DNA from: Nodosilinea sp. LEGE 07088
Lineage (GTDB): Bacteria > Cyanobacteriota > Cyanobacteriia > Phormidesmidales > Phormidesmidaceae
Length of the DNA stretch: 53,808 bases
Direction of reading: 5' to 3'
NCBI RefSeq assembly: GCF_015207395.1
Contig: NZ_JADEWX010000023.1
Coordinates: 1 to 53,808, forward strand
This document shows, one piece after another, positions 1-9,262 of the stretch (position 1 is the first letter of the stretch; every line of letters starts with the position of its first letter). The notes beneath the pieces were generated by a model. It made no database searches, was not told the DNA's origin, and saw nothing but the letters and a program-made list of their open reading frames with translations. The position numbers were made by a program, and so were the translations under genes.

Positions 1-73
1 GAGTCAAGGAGTGGGGGGCAGGGGGGGGCAAATAGCATCGGTATAAGTTCACGTTAGCGTCGGCTTGTGAAAT

Positions 74-664
74 TTATCGCCACCCAACGCTTTTGGCCCA
101 GTCATCACTCGCCTGTTTGTAAACTCTAAAATCTTCAGGTGCGTTTCCACCTTCGGCTTCAACTTCGAGTCTGTGGTGGTGCAATGACTGCTGGAAGAGG
201 GGTAGCCCTACCTGCTCCCTTAGCTGGTCAATGTTTTCCTCATCTTCGACTTCGCAGGTTAGTTCTCCGGTCTCATTCCAGTCGAGCACGGTGCCGTAAA
301 CTTGTGGTCTCCCTTCGTTAAATCTGATTCTATCTGTCAGTAATGCCACTTGTTTGCCGGGTACATCTCCCTGCTTTTCTGCGTTGGAGAGGTGGTCAAG
401 AAATTTCCGTTGCAGGGCAGGGGTACAAATGGAATGCTGGGCAATTAGCCACGCCGCTCTAGACCCTTCTAATCCCACTTTTGAGATCCCGGGCCAGCCG
501 TGCTCTTCTATGATTTTATCTAGGGCTATTGCATTTTCCCTGTGAACGCTTCGCATGGCCTCATGGTAAGTGCCATACAATTCACCTTCTTCAAGCAGCT
601 TATTTCTTGTATCAGTGTCTTTCTTTTTGAGGAGCTCTAACTGTTTGAGTAGGTCATTGTCCAT
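74..664 (-). CDS. DUF6624 family protein
   Basis: A 196-residue soluble protein of unknown function. The central block GSRAAWLIAQH, followed by a region ending LTDR and then GRPQVYGT, matches what I remember of the DUF6624 family, which has no assigned reaction. The N-terminal third is charged and helical (KKKDTDTRNKLLEEGELYG). I chose the ATG at 664 because it is preceded by a GGGAGAGA ribosome-binding site; a TTG 15 bases upstream is in frame but unlikely. No signal peptide or membrane segment is visible. Its neighbour on the same strand is a decayed ABC-transporter fragment, so no functional context can be read. Confidence 0.7.
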   Translation of the reverse strand: MDNDLLKQLELLKKKDTDTRNKLLEEGELYGTYHEAMRSVHRENAIALDKIIEEHGWPGISKVGLEGSRAAWLIAQHSICTPALQRKFLDHLSNAEKQGDVPGKQVALLTDRIRFNEGRPQVYGTVLDWNETGELTCEVEDEENIDQLREQVGLPLFQQSLHHHRLEVEAEGGNAPEDFRVYKQASDDWAKSVGWR

Positions 665-691
665 GCAGGTCTCTCCCAATGCACGACCAGG

Positions 692-841
692 CTAGCGCAA
701 GCCCGACTGCACCCGCCACAGGCTGGCGTAGATGCCGTTTAGCTCTAGCAGTTCTGCGTGGCGACCCTGTTCGACGATTTCGCCGTCGGCCATTACGTAG
801 ATGCAGTGGCAGTGGCGAATAGTCGAGAGGCGGTGGGCGAG
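692..841 (-). pseudogene. C-terminal remnant of an ABC transporter ATPase
   Basis: About 49 codons keep the end of an exporter-type ABC ATPase: the switch region [10 protein letters not shown], the D-loop-distal strand [19 protein letters not shown] and the ending [10 protein letters not shown], then a stop. This is the typical C-terminus of fused membrane/ATPase (MsbA-like) exporters. Everything upstream is gone: before LAHRL the frame runs into arginine/serine-rich sequence unlike any ABC domain, with no Walker A, signature or Walker B motif. An open frame reaches 955 but the extra residues look like chance reading. It cannot act alone and is a deletion remnant. Confidence 0.75.
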
Positions 842-1035
842 TCGGCGGCGTCTGGAAGCTCGCCGCCGGGGCGATATTAGCGTTGGACTAGCCGAGACAA
901 GGCTGGCTTTGGATGAAATGTAGGAGAGGAGTGAGGAGGAGTTAAGGTTTCTCAAAATCCTTCATTTAGCCTGACAGCAGTATCTTAAGCTTTGGGCCTG
1001 GAGTAAGATCTCGACACATCGTTGAGGCAGGGCCA

Positions 1036-4000
1036 ATGCTAGATCGTTTCTGGGAAGTGCTGGGCTACGTATTTGCCCTCAACGGTGAAGCTTTTCGCAT
1101 TGCCACCACCGTCCCGGCTGGCCAGGGGCTGGCGATGCTGGTGGTGCTGCTGGCGGGGCTGTCCCAGGGCATTGGTCAGGGCATTGTTTTGTTCGTCAAC
1201 CAGGTTAAGCCGGCGCGGTTTGTCTTTAGCCTGCTGATTAATGCCGTGCTGTTTGCCTGTGGCTTTTTAGCCCTGGTGCTCAGTACCTGGCTGGTCACCC
1301 TGGCGCCCTGGTCGAAAAGTTTGCCCTTGGGCCAACTCGTGACGGTGCTGGGGTTGGCCTACGCACCGCTGCTATTTAGTTTCTTAGGCGCCATGCCCTA
1401 CCTTGGGGTGCCGATTTTAAACCTGCTGTCGGTTTGGAATCTACTGGCCATGGTGGTGGGCTTGGGCGCGATCGCCAACCTGGACATTAGCAATGCTTTT
1501 GGTTACGTCGCCTTCGGCTGGATTTTGCTGCAGGTGCTGCAAAACACCATCGGTCGCCCCATTGCCAGCCTAGGCAAACGCATCGCCAACCGAGCTGCCG
1601 GAGTAGATCTGGTCACGAGTCGCAGCGATCTGGCAGACTCATTTCAAGCCTCTCTGGCCCAGACCCCCAGCCGCTGGAAGGAAGAATTTACCCAAAGTAT
1701 TGACGCCCTCAATCGGGGCAATGTGATGGCGGCCATGGCCGGAGAACCCACGGCGATCGCGATCGCGGGAGCGGGAGGTACTGTTGCTGCCGTCTCTGTA
1801 GGCGCTAGCCCCAAAGCAGAACGCCTGGGCAGCGGGCTCAAAACGGGGTTGGGGCTGCTTGCCATGGTGGTGCTGACATTGGTGGTATTGGTGCTGTTGA
1901 GGCCCTTGCGCGAATGGTGGTTTGGTTGGCTCAACGGTCTGCCGACCCTGGTGCGGCTGGTACTAAATCTAGTTTGGATTAGCCTAGTGGCCCTGGTGGT
2001 AGCGGGTCTTTTGGCCCCTCTAGAAACCTTGGGCTGGTGGGCAGGGTGGTACGACGACGACGTCAACACCACCCTCAACGCTGGGGAATTGGCAGAGCCC
2101 GTGGCTGACACCAATCAGATCAGCCGCTACGTGGTGTATCTCGACGGCATTGGCATCTCCAGCTTTGAATACCTGCCCGATATTGAAGAATTTCTCGATA
2201 CCCTGGCTCCTACACTACCCGAAGATGTAGCGCTGATTCGCGGCATCATGCCCTACTCGGTGATGAATGCCCCCCTAGATGAAGACCGCCCCCTGGCGTT
2301 TCTCTGGCGCTACGCCGACAAACTGCGGTTTGCCAATCCGATGAGCGTACTGGGGCTGCTGGTCAACATTCGCAATATCCTGATTGTGGGCGTCTCCGCC
2401 GACAAGCGCTACGGCCCGCTCTACAACCAGGGTATTGCCCAGGTGGTATTTAACGGTCTGGTGAAGAATGGCTACCAGGTGGGGAGCGGCACCCCGGTGA
2501 CCTTCATTGGCTATAGTGGCGGCGGGCAAATGTCCTGCGCCAATGCCCCCTATCTCAAGCGAGCGCTGGGAGCACCCATCGACGTGATTTCTTTGGGGGG
2601 AGTCATCAGCGCCAATATCAACATCCTCAAGCTAGAGCACCTCTATCACCTAGTGGGTGAAAAGGATGTGGTAGAAAAACTGGGCCCGAAAATTTTCCCC
2701 GGTCGGTGGCAGCTGTTTCCGCTGTCTTACTGGAACCGGGCCAAGCGCCGGGGCAAGATTTCGTTCATTTCTATGGGGCCGGTGGGGCACCAGGTGCCGG
2801 GGGGCATTCTCGACCCCAAATTGATTTTGCCCGATGGCCGCAGTTCTCTACAGCAGACCCTGGATACTATCAATGCCATTTTGCGCGGTGAAATGCTAGA
2901 AACGGGGCTAGAGCGCGGTAGCCAGACCAACAACTACGATGCCTTTAGCGCTACTCCCCTGGTGCAATACCAGAGCTATCCCCTTGACCGGCAACCCGAC
3001 CCCAGCCTCTACCGGCCTATTGGCGACTGGATTGGCCGCCTGATTTTGCCGGCGAAAGCCGAACGATTTGGCGGGGCGTTTTATGAGATTCACCACGCTC
3101 CGGCGGAGCACTGGGGGCTAGTGGGTCAGGTGGTTAAGCTGTGCTGGTCAGACCATCCTTTCACCCAAAAGCTGGTGCAGGCGGTGACCCATGACGTGCA
3201 CTTTAGCGCCGATGCTGAATACGCCAGTCGCTTTGGCGGCGTCATTAACCCCGTGCGGCTCAACCACTGGCTGCGGGTTGACCCGCTAGAATCCCTGGCG
3301 GGATCGCTGCCGGGCGACGACATGATTGTGGTGGTCGAGAACCCCGAGGTGGTGCTGGGTACCGCTGGGGCTACTCTGCTGATCGATGCCCAGCCCATGG
3401 AGGTGACCGGGCGCTACTACGGCCTGGTGCAGTTTGTGGGGCCGACCGTAGAGGATCAATGGCGGGTGCGACACTTTAACCGGGTAACCCGCACCTTTGA
3501 TGGCCCCGAGGAAATAGTCAGCCTGCCTGCGCCCCAGGAGATGGGGGTCTATGGCAGCGAGCCATCGACCTCGCAAGATCTTGAAGAATCGCCCTATAAC
3601 GAGTCGGGTTGGTATGTCTACGGAGCGCAGAATGTCAGCGGCCTATTCAAGGTGCAATCGCTTGGCCCTCGGGCGCTGTTTCGCCTGCAACCTGAGCGGG
3701 TAGTGTTTGGGGGAGCTAAGGCGTCCTATCGCTATATTCGCCAAGGGGCTTGGGCTGAGGTGGTAGCCCAGAAGGGCAAGGTCAACTCGGTGCTCTGTAC
3801 AGCGAGAGACAATGGCCGCCCGGAGGCGATCGCAGAAGCCATCGACGAGTGGCAGGTGGGCGATCGCGCCCTGATCTTGCATACCTACGGCGGCATCGGC
3901 GGCCATAAAAAGGAACCCGCCGCCTTTAGCCCCATTTTCTTTGGTCATTTTGCCTACGGGCGAGCCGAGGTCGTGCACGACCCGCTGGCCGACGAGCGGC

Positions 4001-4698
4001 GGTTTGAGATCCGCTACTACCAGGTCTATGCCCACAATATCGACGGGCTGATTGCTGGGACGCTACACTGGTCGCGGTATCAGGGCGATCGCCAGCGAGG
4101 TTGGCTGGGCACCCGCCCCACCTGCGATATTTTGGTCAAGCTCGATTTGTTTAACCGGGCCTATCACTTCAAAAACGAAGTCCGTTCACCCCTTACCCGT
4201 ATGGAGGCTCACCTGCAAGCCATGACCGCCCGCTATCGCATTGGCGATGGCACCGGCGGCACCTTTGTCGGCCCGTCAAACAACTGCTCCCAAGATTCTA
4301 ACCAGGCTTTGTTTGCCAGCCTGCAAGGCATGACCCACAGCCTAGATCGCCATGCCGATGCCCTCAAGGCCTGGAGCGAGCAGCACCCCGACCAGGCGAA
4401 TGCTCTACGTCAGCTCGAAGCCTTTGGCCAGGATCTCATCAGCACGCTACAGCCCCTGGGCAGTTCTCGCCCCGACTGGGAAAAGAATGAATTTAATCTC
4501 GGTAGCTCCATCGAAGACGAACCAATTCGTAACCTGATTATGGGTTTGGGCAGTTGGCGAACGGTGCTGCCCCGCAAGGCCAGCGATGTGGTGGTGCACA
4601 AATTTCTCAAGTACGGGGCCTCGGCTTGGGTGCTGCGCACCAGCCAGGTAGGCGGACACGATCCCGATATCGAACCAATCGCCCCCATGACGTTTTAG
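1036..4698 (+). CDS. Large membrane-anchored protein with alpha/beta-hydrolase-like triad
   Basis: A 1220-residue protein. Residues 1-175 are a multi-span membrane region reminiscent of Yip1-like domains, and residues about 268-337 form further membrane segments. Residues about 360-620 look like an alpha/beta-hydrolase: nucleophile elbow GYSGGG with Ser493, acid in GEKD (Asp544) and histidine in GPVGH (His585), in canonical order and spacing. The last 600 residues are a different soluble part. It carries His-rich stretches (HTYGGIGGHKK, FFGHFAYG) ahead of NNCSQDSNQAL (Cys1084), which loosely recalls permuted papain/LRAT-type active sites; that comparison is inference. The substrate is unknown. 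The start ATG opens a hydrophobic N-terminus as expected. It is flanked by unrelated genes and reads as a single unit. Confidence 0.7.
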   Translation: MLDRFWEVLGYVFALNGEAFRIATTVPAGQGLAMLVVLLAGLSQGIGQGIVLFVNQVKPARFVFSLLINAVLFACGFLALVLSTWLVTLAPWSKSLPLGQLVTVLGLAYAPLLFSFLGAMPYLGVPILNLLSVWNLLAMVVGLGAIANLDISNAFGYVAFGWILLQVLQNTIGRPIASLGKRIANRAAGVDLVTSRSDLADSFQASLAQTPSRWKEEFTQSIDALNRGNVMAAMAGEPTAIAIAGAGGTVAAVSVGASPKAERLGSGLKTGLGLLAMVVLTLVVLVLLRPLREWWFGWLNGLPTLVRLVLNLVWISLVALVVAGLLAPLETLGWWAGWYDDDVNTTLNAGELAEPVADTNQISRYVVYLDGIGISSFEYLPDIEEFLDTLAPTLPEDVALIRGIMPYSVMNAPLDEDRPLAFLWRYADKLRFANPMSVLGLLVNIRNILIVGVSADKRYGPLYNQGIAQVVFNGLVKNGYQVGSGTPVTFIGYSGGGQMSCANAPYLKRALGAPIDVISLGGVISANINILKLEHLYHLVGEKDVVEKLGPKIFPGRWQLFPLSYWNRAKRRGKISFISMGPVGHQVPGGILDPKLILPDGRSSLQQTLDTINAILRGEMLETGLERGSQTNNYDAFSATPLVQYQSYPLDRQPDPSLYRPIGDWIGRLILPAKAERFGGAFYEIHHAPAEHWGLVGQVVKLCWSDHPFTQKLVQAVTHDVHFSADAEYASRFGGVINPVRLNHWLRVDPLESLAGSLPGDDMIVVVENPEVVLGTAGATLLIDAQPMEVTGRYYGLVQFVGPTVEDQWRVRHFNRVTRTFDGPEEIVSLPAPQEMGVYGSEPSTSQDLEESPYNESGWYVYGAQNVSGLFKVQSLGPRALFRLQPERVVFGGAKASYRYIRQGAWAEVVAQKGKVNSVLCTARDNGRPEAIAEAIDEWQVGDRALILHTYGGIGGHKKEPAAFSPIFFGHFAYGRAEVVHDPLADERRFEIRYYQVYAHNIDGLIAGTLHWSRYQGDRQRGWLGTRPTCDILVKLDLFNRAYHFKNEVRSPLTRMEAHLQAMTARYRIGDGTGGTFVGPSNNCSQDSNQALFASLQGMTHSLDRHADALKAWSEQHPDQANALRQLEAFGQDLISTLQPLGSSRPDWEKNEFNLGSSIEDEPIRNLIMGLGSWRTVLPRKASDVVVHKFLKYGASAWVLRTSQVGGHDPDIEPIAPMTF

Positions 4699-4860
4699 AT
4701 CAGTGGGACAACAAGGATGCTGGGAGATCGAAGCCCGTCAGCAGAAACCGGAGCAAAAGAATCAGGTTCTAAACCAACAGCCCCTCCAAGGAGGGCGGGC
4801 AGGCTTGTTTGCCAAAGGTCAAAGCTGATGCCAGACTCAGGTTGTACCCGGTTGCTTACC

Positions 4861-5469
4861 CTAACGCCTGGTTTTGGCAGCGGCAATTGCCCTCGACTCA
4901 ATCAAAAACCCAGGAATGTCCTCCAGTTCCTTGGCGTCGAGAGCATACTGTTCGCACACCAGGCTGAGGCGGCTGCCCCCGCTGACCATAGCGTTGATCG
5001 AATGAGTCAGGTCACCCTGAAAATGCAGCAACAGCCCCGGCTGCGGCCGAATCTGCGCCACTCGTCGCCGTCCCTGCTGGAGCACCAACTCGCCGCTGGA
5101 CAGGTCGGCGGGCACCTGCACATAGAGCACGCTCACCTGATCGGGCGGTTCAATGGTTTTGCAGTACGACCGCAGCGATCGATCGATATGGGGGTCAACC
5201 CGCGACCCCTGGTTCAGCAGTAGTGGGTTGAGATAAAAGGCATTGCAGTCGGGCAGCAGCGCGCGATCGAGGTAGGGCTTAAAAAACGGAAACTGGCGCT
5301 CGACCTCGGTTCGGCCCGACCGGGTAAACACCACCGAAAACCCCTTGGTGGCGACAAAATCGCGGTTGAGGTTGTTGGTGGCGAAGTACCGGCACGCCTG
5401 AATGCCACCCCGCAGGTTGTGGAGATAGGCCGTGGAAAAGGCCTCGGGTTGGCAGCGATAGTAGGGCAT
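4861..5469 (-). CDS. 2OG-Fe(II) oxygenase family protein
   Basis: A 202-residue soluble protein with the iron/2-oxoglutarate signature of the family: H94-x-D96 in DPHIDRS, distal His156 in GDLTHSIN, and Arg167 in GSRLSL to bind the 2-oxoglutarate carboxylate. The fold should be a double-stranded beta helix and the reaction an oxygen-dependent hydroxylation. The C-terminal half resembles prolyl-4-hydroxylase-like enzymes, but nothing in the sequence fixes the substrate. The 160-bp gap to the upstream-strand gene ending at 4698 holds no gene, so the two genes converge. Start ATG at 5469. Confidence 0.75.
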   Translation of the reverse strand: MPYYRCQPEAFSTAYLHNLRGGIQACRYFATNNLNRDFVATKGFSVVFTRSGRTEVERQFPFFKPYLDRALLPDCNAFYLNPLLLNQGSRVDPHIDRSLRSYCKTIEPPDQVSVLYVQVPADLSSGELVLQQGRRRVAQIRPQPGLLLHFQGDLTHSINAMVSGGSRLSLVCEQYALDAKELEDIPGFLIESRAIAAAKTRR

Positions 5470-5586
5470 AGGGGGAGTGCAAAGGCTGAGACATCAAGGC
5501 ATGGCCTAGGGTACAAGGTATCAGGCAAACGGTTTAAGGGTAGGCCGTAAACCGTAAACCCGAAACCGTGCTAGCTTAGCACCCGA

Positions 5587-6942
5587 CTACCCTAACCAAA
5601 GGCTGGCGCTAAAGCTAACCCACTGCTGGGCCAGCAAGAACAACCCGACAGCGGCTAAAACCCACATCAACCGGTTGAGCGCGGGTAGGGTTAGAACCGC
5701 CAGCATAGCGCCAATGCCCACAAAGGCGAAGGGGGTGCCAAAATAGTGGCGCGATGTGCTGTAGAGGTATCCAGAATTGGCCAAAAAGTTGATGATGGAA
5801 TGTACGCCTGAGAAGGCGATCGCATAGAGCACCGAAAACCGCCCTACTAGTTGCAGCATTGCTGTAGGTGAACTTGTAGGCAGCGCCGTCAGCCTAGCTT
5901 TACCAAAGTGCCCCAGCCCTGCCATTGCGCCAATAAACGCCAGAGGATGCACCAGCAAACTATACAACCAGGGCTGCCGTGGCAGGCTGAGGGTTAGCAG
6001 CTCTCGCTGCCGATAGGCCCCATAGATGATCCAGCCCAGGGCCGCAAACACCAACATAGGGGTGTAGAGACCATGCAGGTCGAACAGCAGCGATCGGGGC
6101 AGCACCAGCAGCCACGGGCGCAAGGCGAGGCTGCGACCCCAGGTCACCTGAGCATGAAAAGGACCGAAGAAATCACCTACGGTGTTGAGGCAAGTCAGGC
6201 CAACCACGCCGTAGCCCACCAGGCTACCTGCCCCAATCAGGCTGGCCAGTATGAGCTGGCGGGTCGGCAGCCCCCAGCGCCCTGGGGATATTAGCGAGAG
6301 CCGCTGCATCAAAAGCAGCATGGATAGGGTAAACGCGATCGCAAACCACGACTGCACCAACGCCGGGCGCAACAGGTTGAGCAACGCCGACAGCCCAAAC
6401 ACCGCTGTATAGAGGCCGACCGTTTTGGCCTGAGACAGCGGCGACTGCTCTACCTCGTGCAGGCACAGCAAAAATAGCAGGCTCAATACCCCAAACAAAC
6501 TCTCGGTGTAGCCAATCGATTGAAAAATAGCGTTGGGCCCCAGTGCGTAGAGCACCAGCACCACCAACGCCGCCGCCCGATGACGCAAAATGCGCTCAAA
6601 GGTCCACAGTGCCAGGGGCAAAGAGGCCAAAAAAATCACCTCTGACCCTGGGAGAGCGACCTTTAGCGCCTCAGCTGCGGTGGCGGGAGACACCAACCAC
6701 CGCACTAGCCCTGGCCAGAGGGGGTAAAACGCGCTACAGCCAGGGTTAACGGCTAAGTTGGCGTAGTGGATGGCATCGTTATAGTCAAACTGGTCAATGG
6801 GCTGCAACACCCAAAATTTTTGCCAGCCTGTCCCAGTCGCCAGCAGTACACCGGCCTGTACAAGCAGATAAACACTGCATACTGCCGCAATTTTGAGCCC
6901 AAACCGAGCCAAATTTCCTGGGGCAGAAGAATTCTCTGCCAT
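5587..6942 (-). CDS. PIG-V-like membrane mannosyltransferase
   Basis: A 451-residue polytopic membrane protein, almost wholly hydrophobic after a short polar N-terminus. Features of the PIG-V-related mannosyltransferase group are visible: an acidic loop after the first membrane helix (DQFDYNDAIHYAN), then CSAFYPLWPGLVRWL, then GPNAIFQSIGYTESLFG. Enzymes of this type move mannose from a polyprenol-phosphate donor onto a lipid or glycan at the membrane. The exact acceptor cannot be read. It is transcribed toward the oxygenase gene after a 117-bp gap and lies downstream of the ABC1 kinase on the same strand with a 79-bp gap, so co-transcription is possible. Confidence 0.7.
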   Translation of the reverse strand: MAENSSAPGNLARFGLKIAAVCSVYLLVQAGVLLATGTGWQKFWVLQPIDQFDYNDAIHYANLAVNPGCSAFYPLWPGLVRWLVSPATAAEALKVALPGSEVIFLASLPLALWTFERILRHRAAALVVLVLYALGPNAIFQSIGYTESLFGVLSLLFLLCLHEVEQSPLSQAKTVGLYTAVFGLSALLNLLRPALVQSWFAIAFTLSMLLLMQRLSLISPGRWGLPTRQLILASLIGAGSLVGYGVVGLTCLNTVGDFFGPFHAQVTWGRSLALRPWLLVLPRSLLFDLHGLYTPMLVFAALGWIIYGAYRQRELLTLSLPRQPWLYSLLVHPLAFIGAMAGLGHFGKARLTALPTSSPTAMLQLVGRFSVLYAIAFSGVHSIINFLANSGYLYSTSRHYFGTPFAFVGIGAMLAVLTLPALNRLMWVLAAVGLFLLAQQWVSFSASLWLG

Positions 6943-7021
6943 GTTGAGCCTCGCCCTGCCGACGGTTTAGCCTCATATCTTACTGGCAAGCGAGATGTTG
7001 GAGCGGCATACCGTGCTAGAC

Positions 7022-9091
7022 CTAAGATCGCACCGAAGCAGGAGTCAGCTGAGGCGGCAGGTCACTGGGTTCGCCTTCGAGCAACAGGGTGCGAATCAGA
7101 CGAGCTAGGGCCCGCTGGGCGAGACCGGCGACAACCTGTTGGCCCATGGCCTGGGTTTCGGGCTTAAACAGCAGCGGGGGAATGCGGGTCGCCACCTGGG
7201 CCGCGTCAAAGCCGGGGGTGTCTTTGAGAATATCGAGAATGCGGCGTAGGTTATCTAGATCACTGGGGGCTGCGGCATCGACAACGGGGGCATCTTGCTT
7301 GATACCCAACCGACGCTGTACGGCGATGGTGATCGATTGCACCGTATTTTGGCCAAAGCTATCGAGGCCGTTGACTAACTCAGAAACGATGCGATCGCGC
7401 AAAAACGAGCCCCCGTCTGAGAACAAAAACCCCAGGGTCTGGTCGATCAGCCGCTCCATATCGTATTCGTCGCTATCGCGGGCGTTGCGCAGCAGATTTT
7501 CGAGCCGGTTCCAGCGAAAGCTGCCATCTTTAAACAACAAGTCTTGCAGAGAGGCGCGCAGTTCAGGCGACTGATCGGTCAACAGGCGCTTAGCCACGTA
7601 GGGGTAGGCCTTGCTCAGCACCTTAAACTCAGGGTCAACATTAATGGCAATGCCTTCTAGCGTCACCAGCGATCGAATAATCAGGGCGTAGTAGGCAGGT
7701 ACCCGAAAGGGGTACTCGTACATCAGCGCCGAAAACTCATCGGTAATACTCTTGAAATTCAGCTCGGCCACGCTGGCCCCCAGGGCGTTGCTAAACACCT
7801 CGGAGAGCGCCGGAATAATTGGGCTGAGATCGGTATCGGGGGTGAGAAATTCGAGCTTGACGTAATCGTTGGCCAACCCCTCAAAGTCGCGGTTGACCAT
7901 ATGTACCACCGCCTCAATCAAACCATAGCGCTGGTAGGGTTTGACCTCGCTCATCATGCCAAAGTCGAGATAGGCCAGCCGACCATCGGCCATGGCCAGC
8001 AGGTTACCGGGGTGGGGGTCGGCGTGAAAGAAACCGTGCTCCAGCAACTGCCGCAGCGAACATTGCACCCCCACATCGATCAAATGGGTGGCGTCGATGC
8101 CTTTGCGATTCAGAACCTCGATGTTGGTGAGCTTGGTGCCTTCAATCCACTCCATGGTGAGTACCCGGCGGGCGGTGTACTGCGGATAGATGTGGGGCAC
8201 GTAGATATCGGCAATGTGGCCGTAGAGTCTGGCAAAGCGCTGGGCGTTTTCGCCCTCGTGGGTGTAGTCCATCTCTTCAAAGATGCGCTCACCAAACTCA
8301 TCCATAATGGCGACCAGGTCGCTGCGAATCTGGCTGATGCGATTGGTCGCAAACCGAGCCAGGCCTCGAATGATATAAAGATCGAGAGCGATGCGCTGGG
8401 CTAAACCGGGGCGCTGTACCTTAATCGCCACGTCTTCGCCGCTGTGCAGTTTGCCCTTATAGACCTGGCCTAGGGAAGCGGCGGCGACAGGGCTTTCAGA
8501 AATTTCAGCGTAGATCTGGCTAGGGGGGGCACCCAGCTCTTCTTCGATAAAGCGATAGGCGATCGCATTGGGAAAGGGTGGAATCTGGTCTTGCAGCGTC
8601 GTCAATTCTTCCAGAAAAATTGGCGGCACCAGGTCAGGCCGGGTCGAGAGCGCCTGACCAATCTTGATGTAGGCCGGACCTAGCTTGGTCAACATCTTGC
8701 GCAGCTGGGCGGCCCGCTTAGCTTCATTTTGGGCACTGCGGCCACCCCGGCGGTCGAGCCAGAGTTGGGCAAAAAAACCAATCAGCGGCAAGAAAATACC
8801 GATAAACCGCGTCCATACCTGAAACGGGCGGCGACGGTAGTGGGCGGCGATCGCATCGGGGTCGTAGCCAAATTCTTCAAAGGGATCTTGGGCCTTAGTG
8901 GCCAGGGTGCGGGGTGGGGTTACGACATCTGCGGCCAACACCTCGCCAGTTACCGTAATCGCTTCGGCATCGATAATGTCGATAGAGCCCCCGCTGCGGT
9001 GGGCCGAATCCTGAGTGGTGTCAAAAGCCATAGCCAGCTCGGTGAAGAAAATCAAACCCTGAGACAGCCTGGGTCTTAATTCCCAAACCAT
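7022..9091 (-). CDS. ABC1/UbiB family atypical kinase
   Basis: A 689-residue ABC1 (AarF/UbiB/ADCK) family protein. The family-defining KxGQ motif is at K143-IGQ146, the alanine-rich nucleotide loop AAASLGQVYKG at 203-213, the ATP-binding lysine in VAIK at K224, then the catalytic HGFFHADPHPGN and the metal-binding DFG of YLDFGMM. Family members support quinone biosynthesis and membrane lipid homeostasis; cyanobacteria carry several paralogues, so the specific role is open. A weak membrane stretch lies near residues 93-110. Translation could begin at 9091 or at the in-frame ATG at 9031 (MAFDTTQ); neither has a clear ribosome-binding site. Confidence 0.85.
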   Translation of the reverse strand: MVWELRPRLSQGLIFFTELAMAFDTTQDSAHRSGGSIDIIDAEAITVTGEVLAADVVTPPRTLATKAQDPFEEFGYDPDAIAAHYRRRPFQVWTRFIGIFLPLIGFFAQLWLDRRGGRSAQNEAKRAAQLRKMLTKLGPAYIKIGQALSTRPDLVPPIFLEELTTLQDQIPPFPNAIAYRFIEEELGAPPSQIYAEISESPVAAASLGQVYKGKLHSGEDVAIKVQRPGLAQRIALDLYIIRGLARFATNRISQIRSDLVAIMDEFGERIFEEMDYTHEGENAQRFARLYGHIADIYVPHIYPQYTARRVLTMEWIEGTKLTNIEVLNRKGIDATHLIDVGVQCSLRQLLEHGFFHADPHPGNLLAMADGRLAYLDFGMMSEVKPYQRYGLIEAVVHMVNRDFEGLANDYVKLEFLTPDTDLSPIIPALSEVFSNALGASVAELNFKSITDEFSALMYEYPFRVPAYYALIIRSLVTLEGIAINVDPEFKVLSKAYPYVAKRLLTDQSPELRASLQDLLFKDGSFRWNRLENLLRNARDSDEYDMERLIDQTLGFLFSDGGSFLRDRIVSELVNGLDSFGQNTVQSITIAVQRRLGIKQDAPVVDAAAPSDLDNLRRILDILKDTPGFDAAQVATRIPPLLFKPETQAMGQQVVAGLAQRALARLIRTLLLEGEPSDLPPQLTPASVRS

Positions 9092-9195
9092 ACTCGTAAA
9101 CTATTGTAACGGTTTGTCTCCACAATCCCAGGTGGTGACCTCCCTACTTCCCCCTATCGAATGCCGCCCATAGAGGGATATGTCTGGCTCCCAGC

Positions 9196-9229
9196 CCCCC
9201 CAACCTAGCCACTAGGGTAGGTTGGGGGG
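9196..9229. terminator. Strong hairpin downstream of the lysR gene
   Basis: A perfect 12-bp stem (CCCCCCAACCTA pairs with TAGGTTGGGGGG) closes a 10-base loop. It lies between the end of the LysR gene and the start of the ABC1 kinase gene, both on the minus strand. It probably terminates or attenuates read-through from lysR. No clear T-tract follows on the minus strand, so a purely intrinsic terminator is not certain. Confidence 0.5.
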
Positions 9230-9262
9230 ATTGCCTGAGCGATCGCAAACAACTCCTGCCAG

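Noticed and set aside
1644-2114. 156-codon minus-strand frame inside the 1220-residue gene
   Set aside because: It is antisense to a well-supported coding region, Arg/Ser/Thr-rich and without domain features; a shadow of high G+C coding DNA.
4717-5223. 168-codon plus-strand frame over the 2OG oxygenase
   Set aside because: The minus strand carries the complete HxD...H...R signature; this frame is its antisense shadow.
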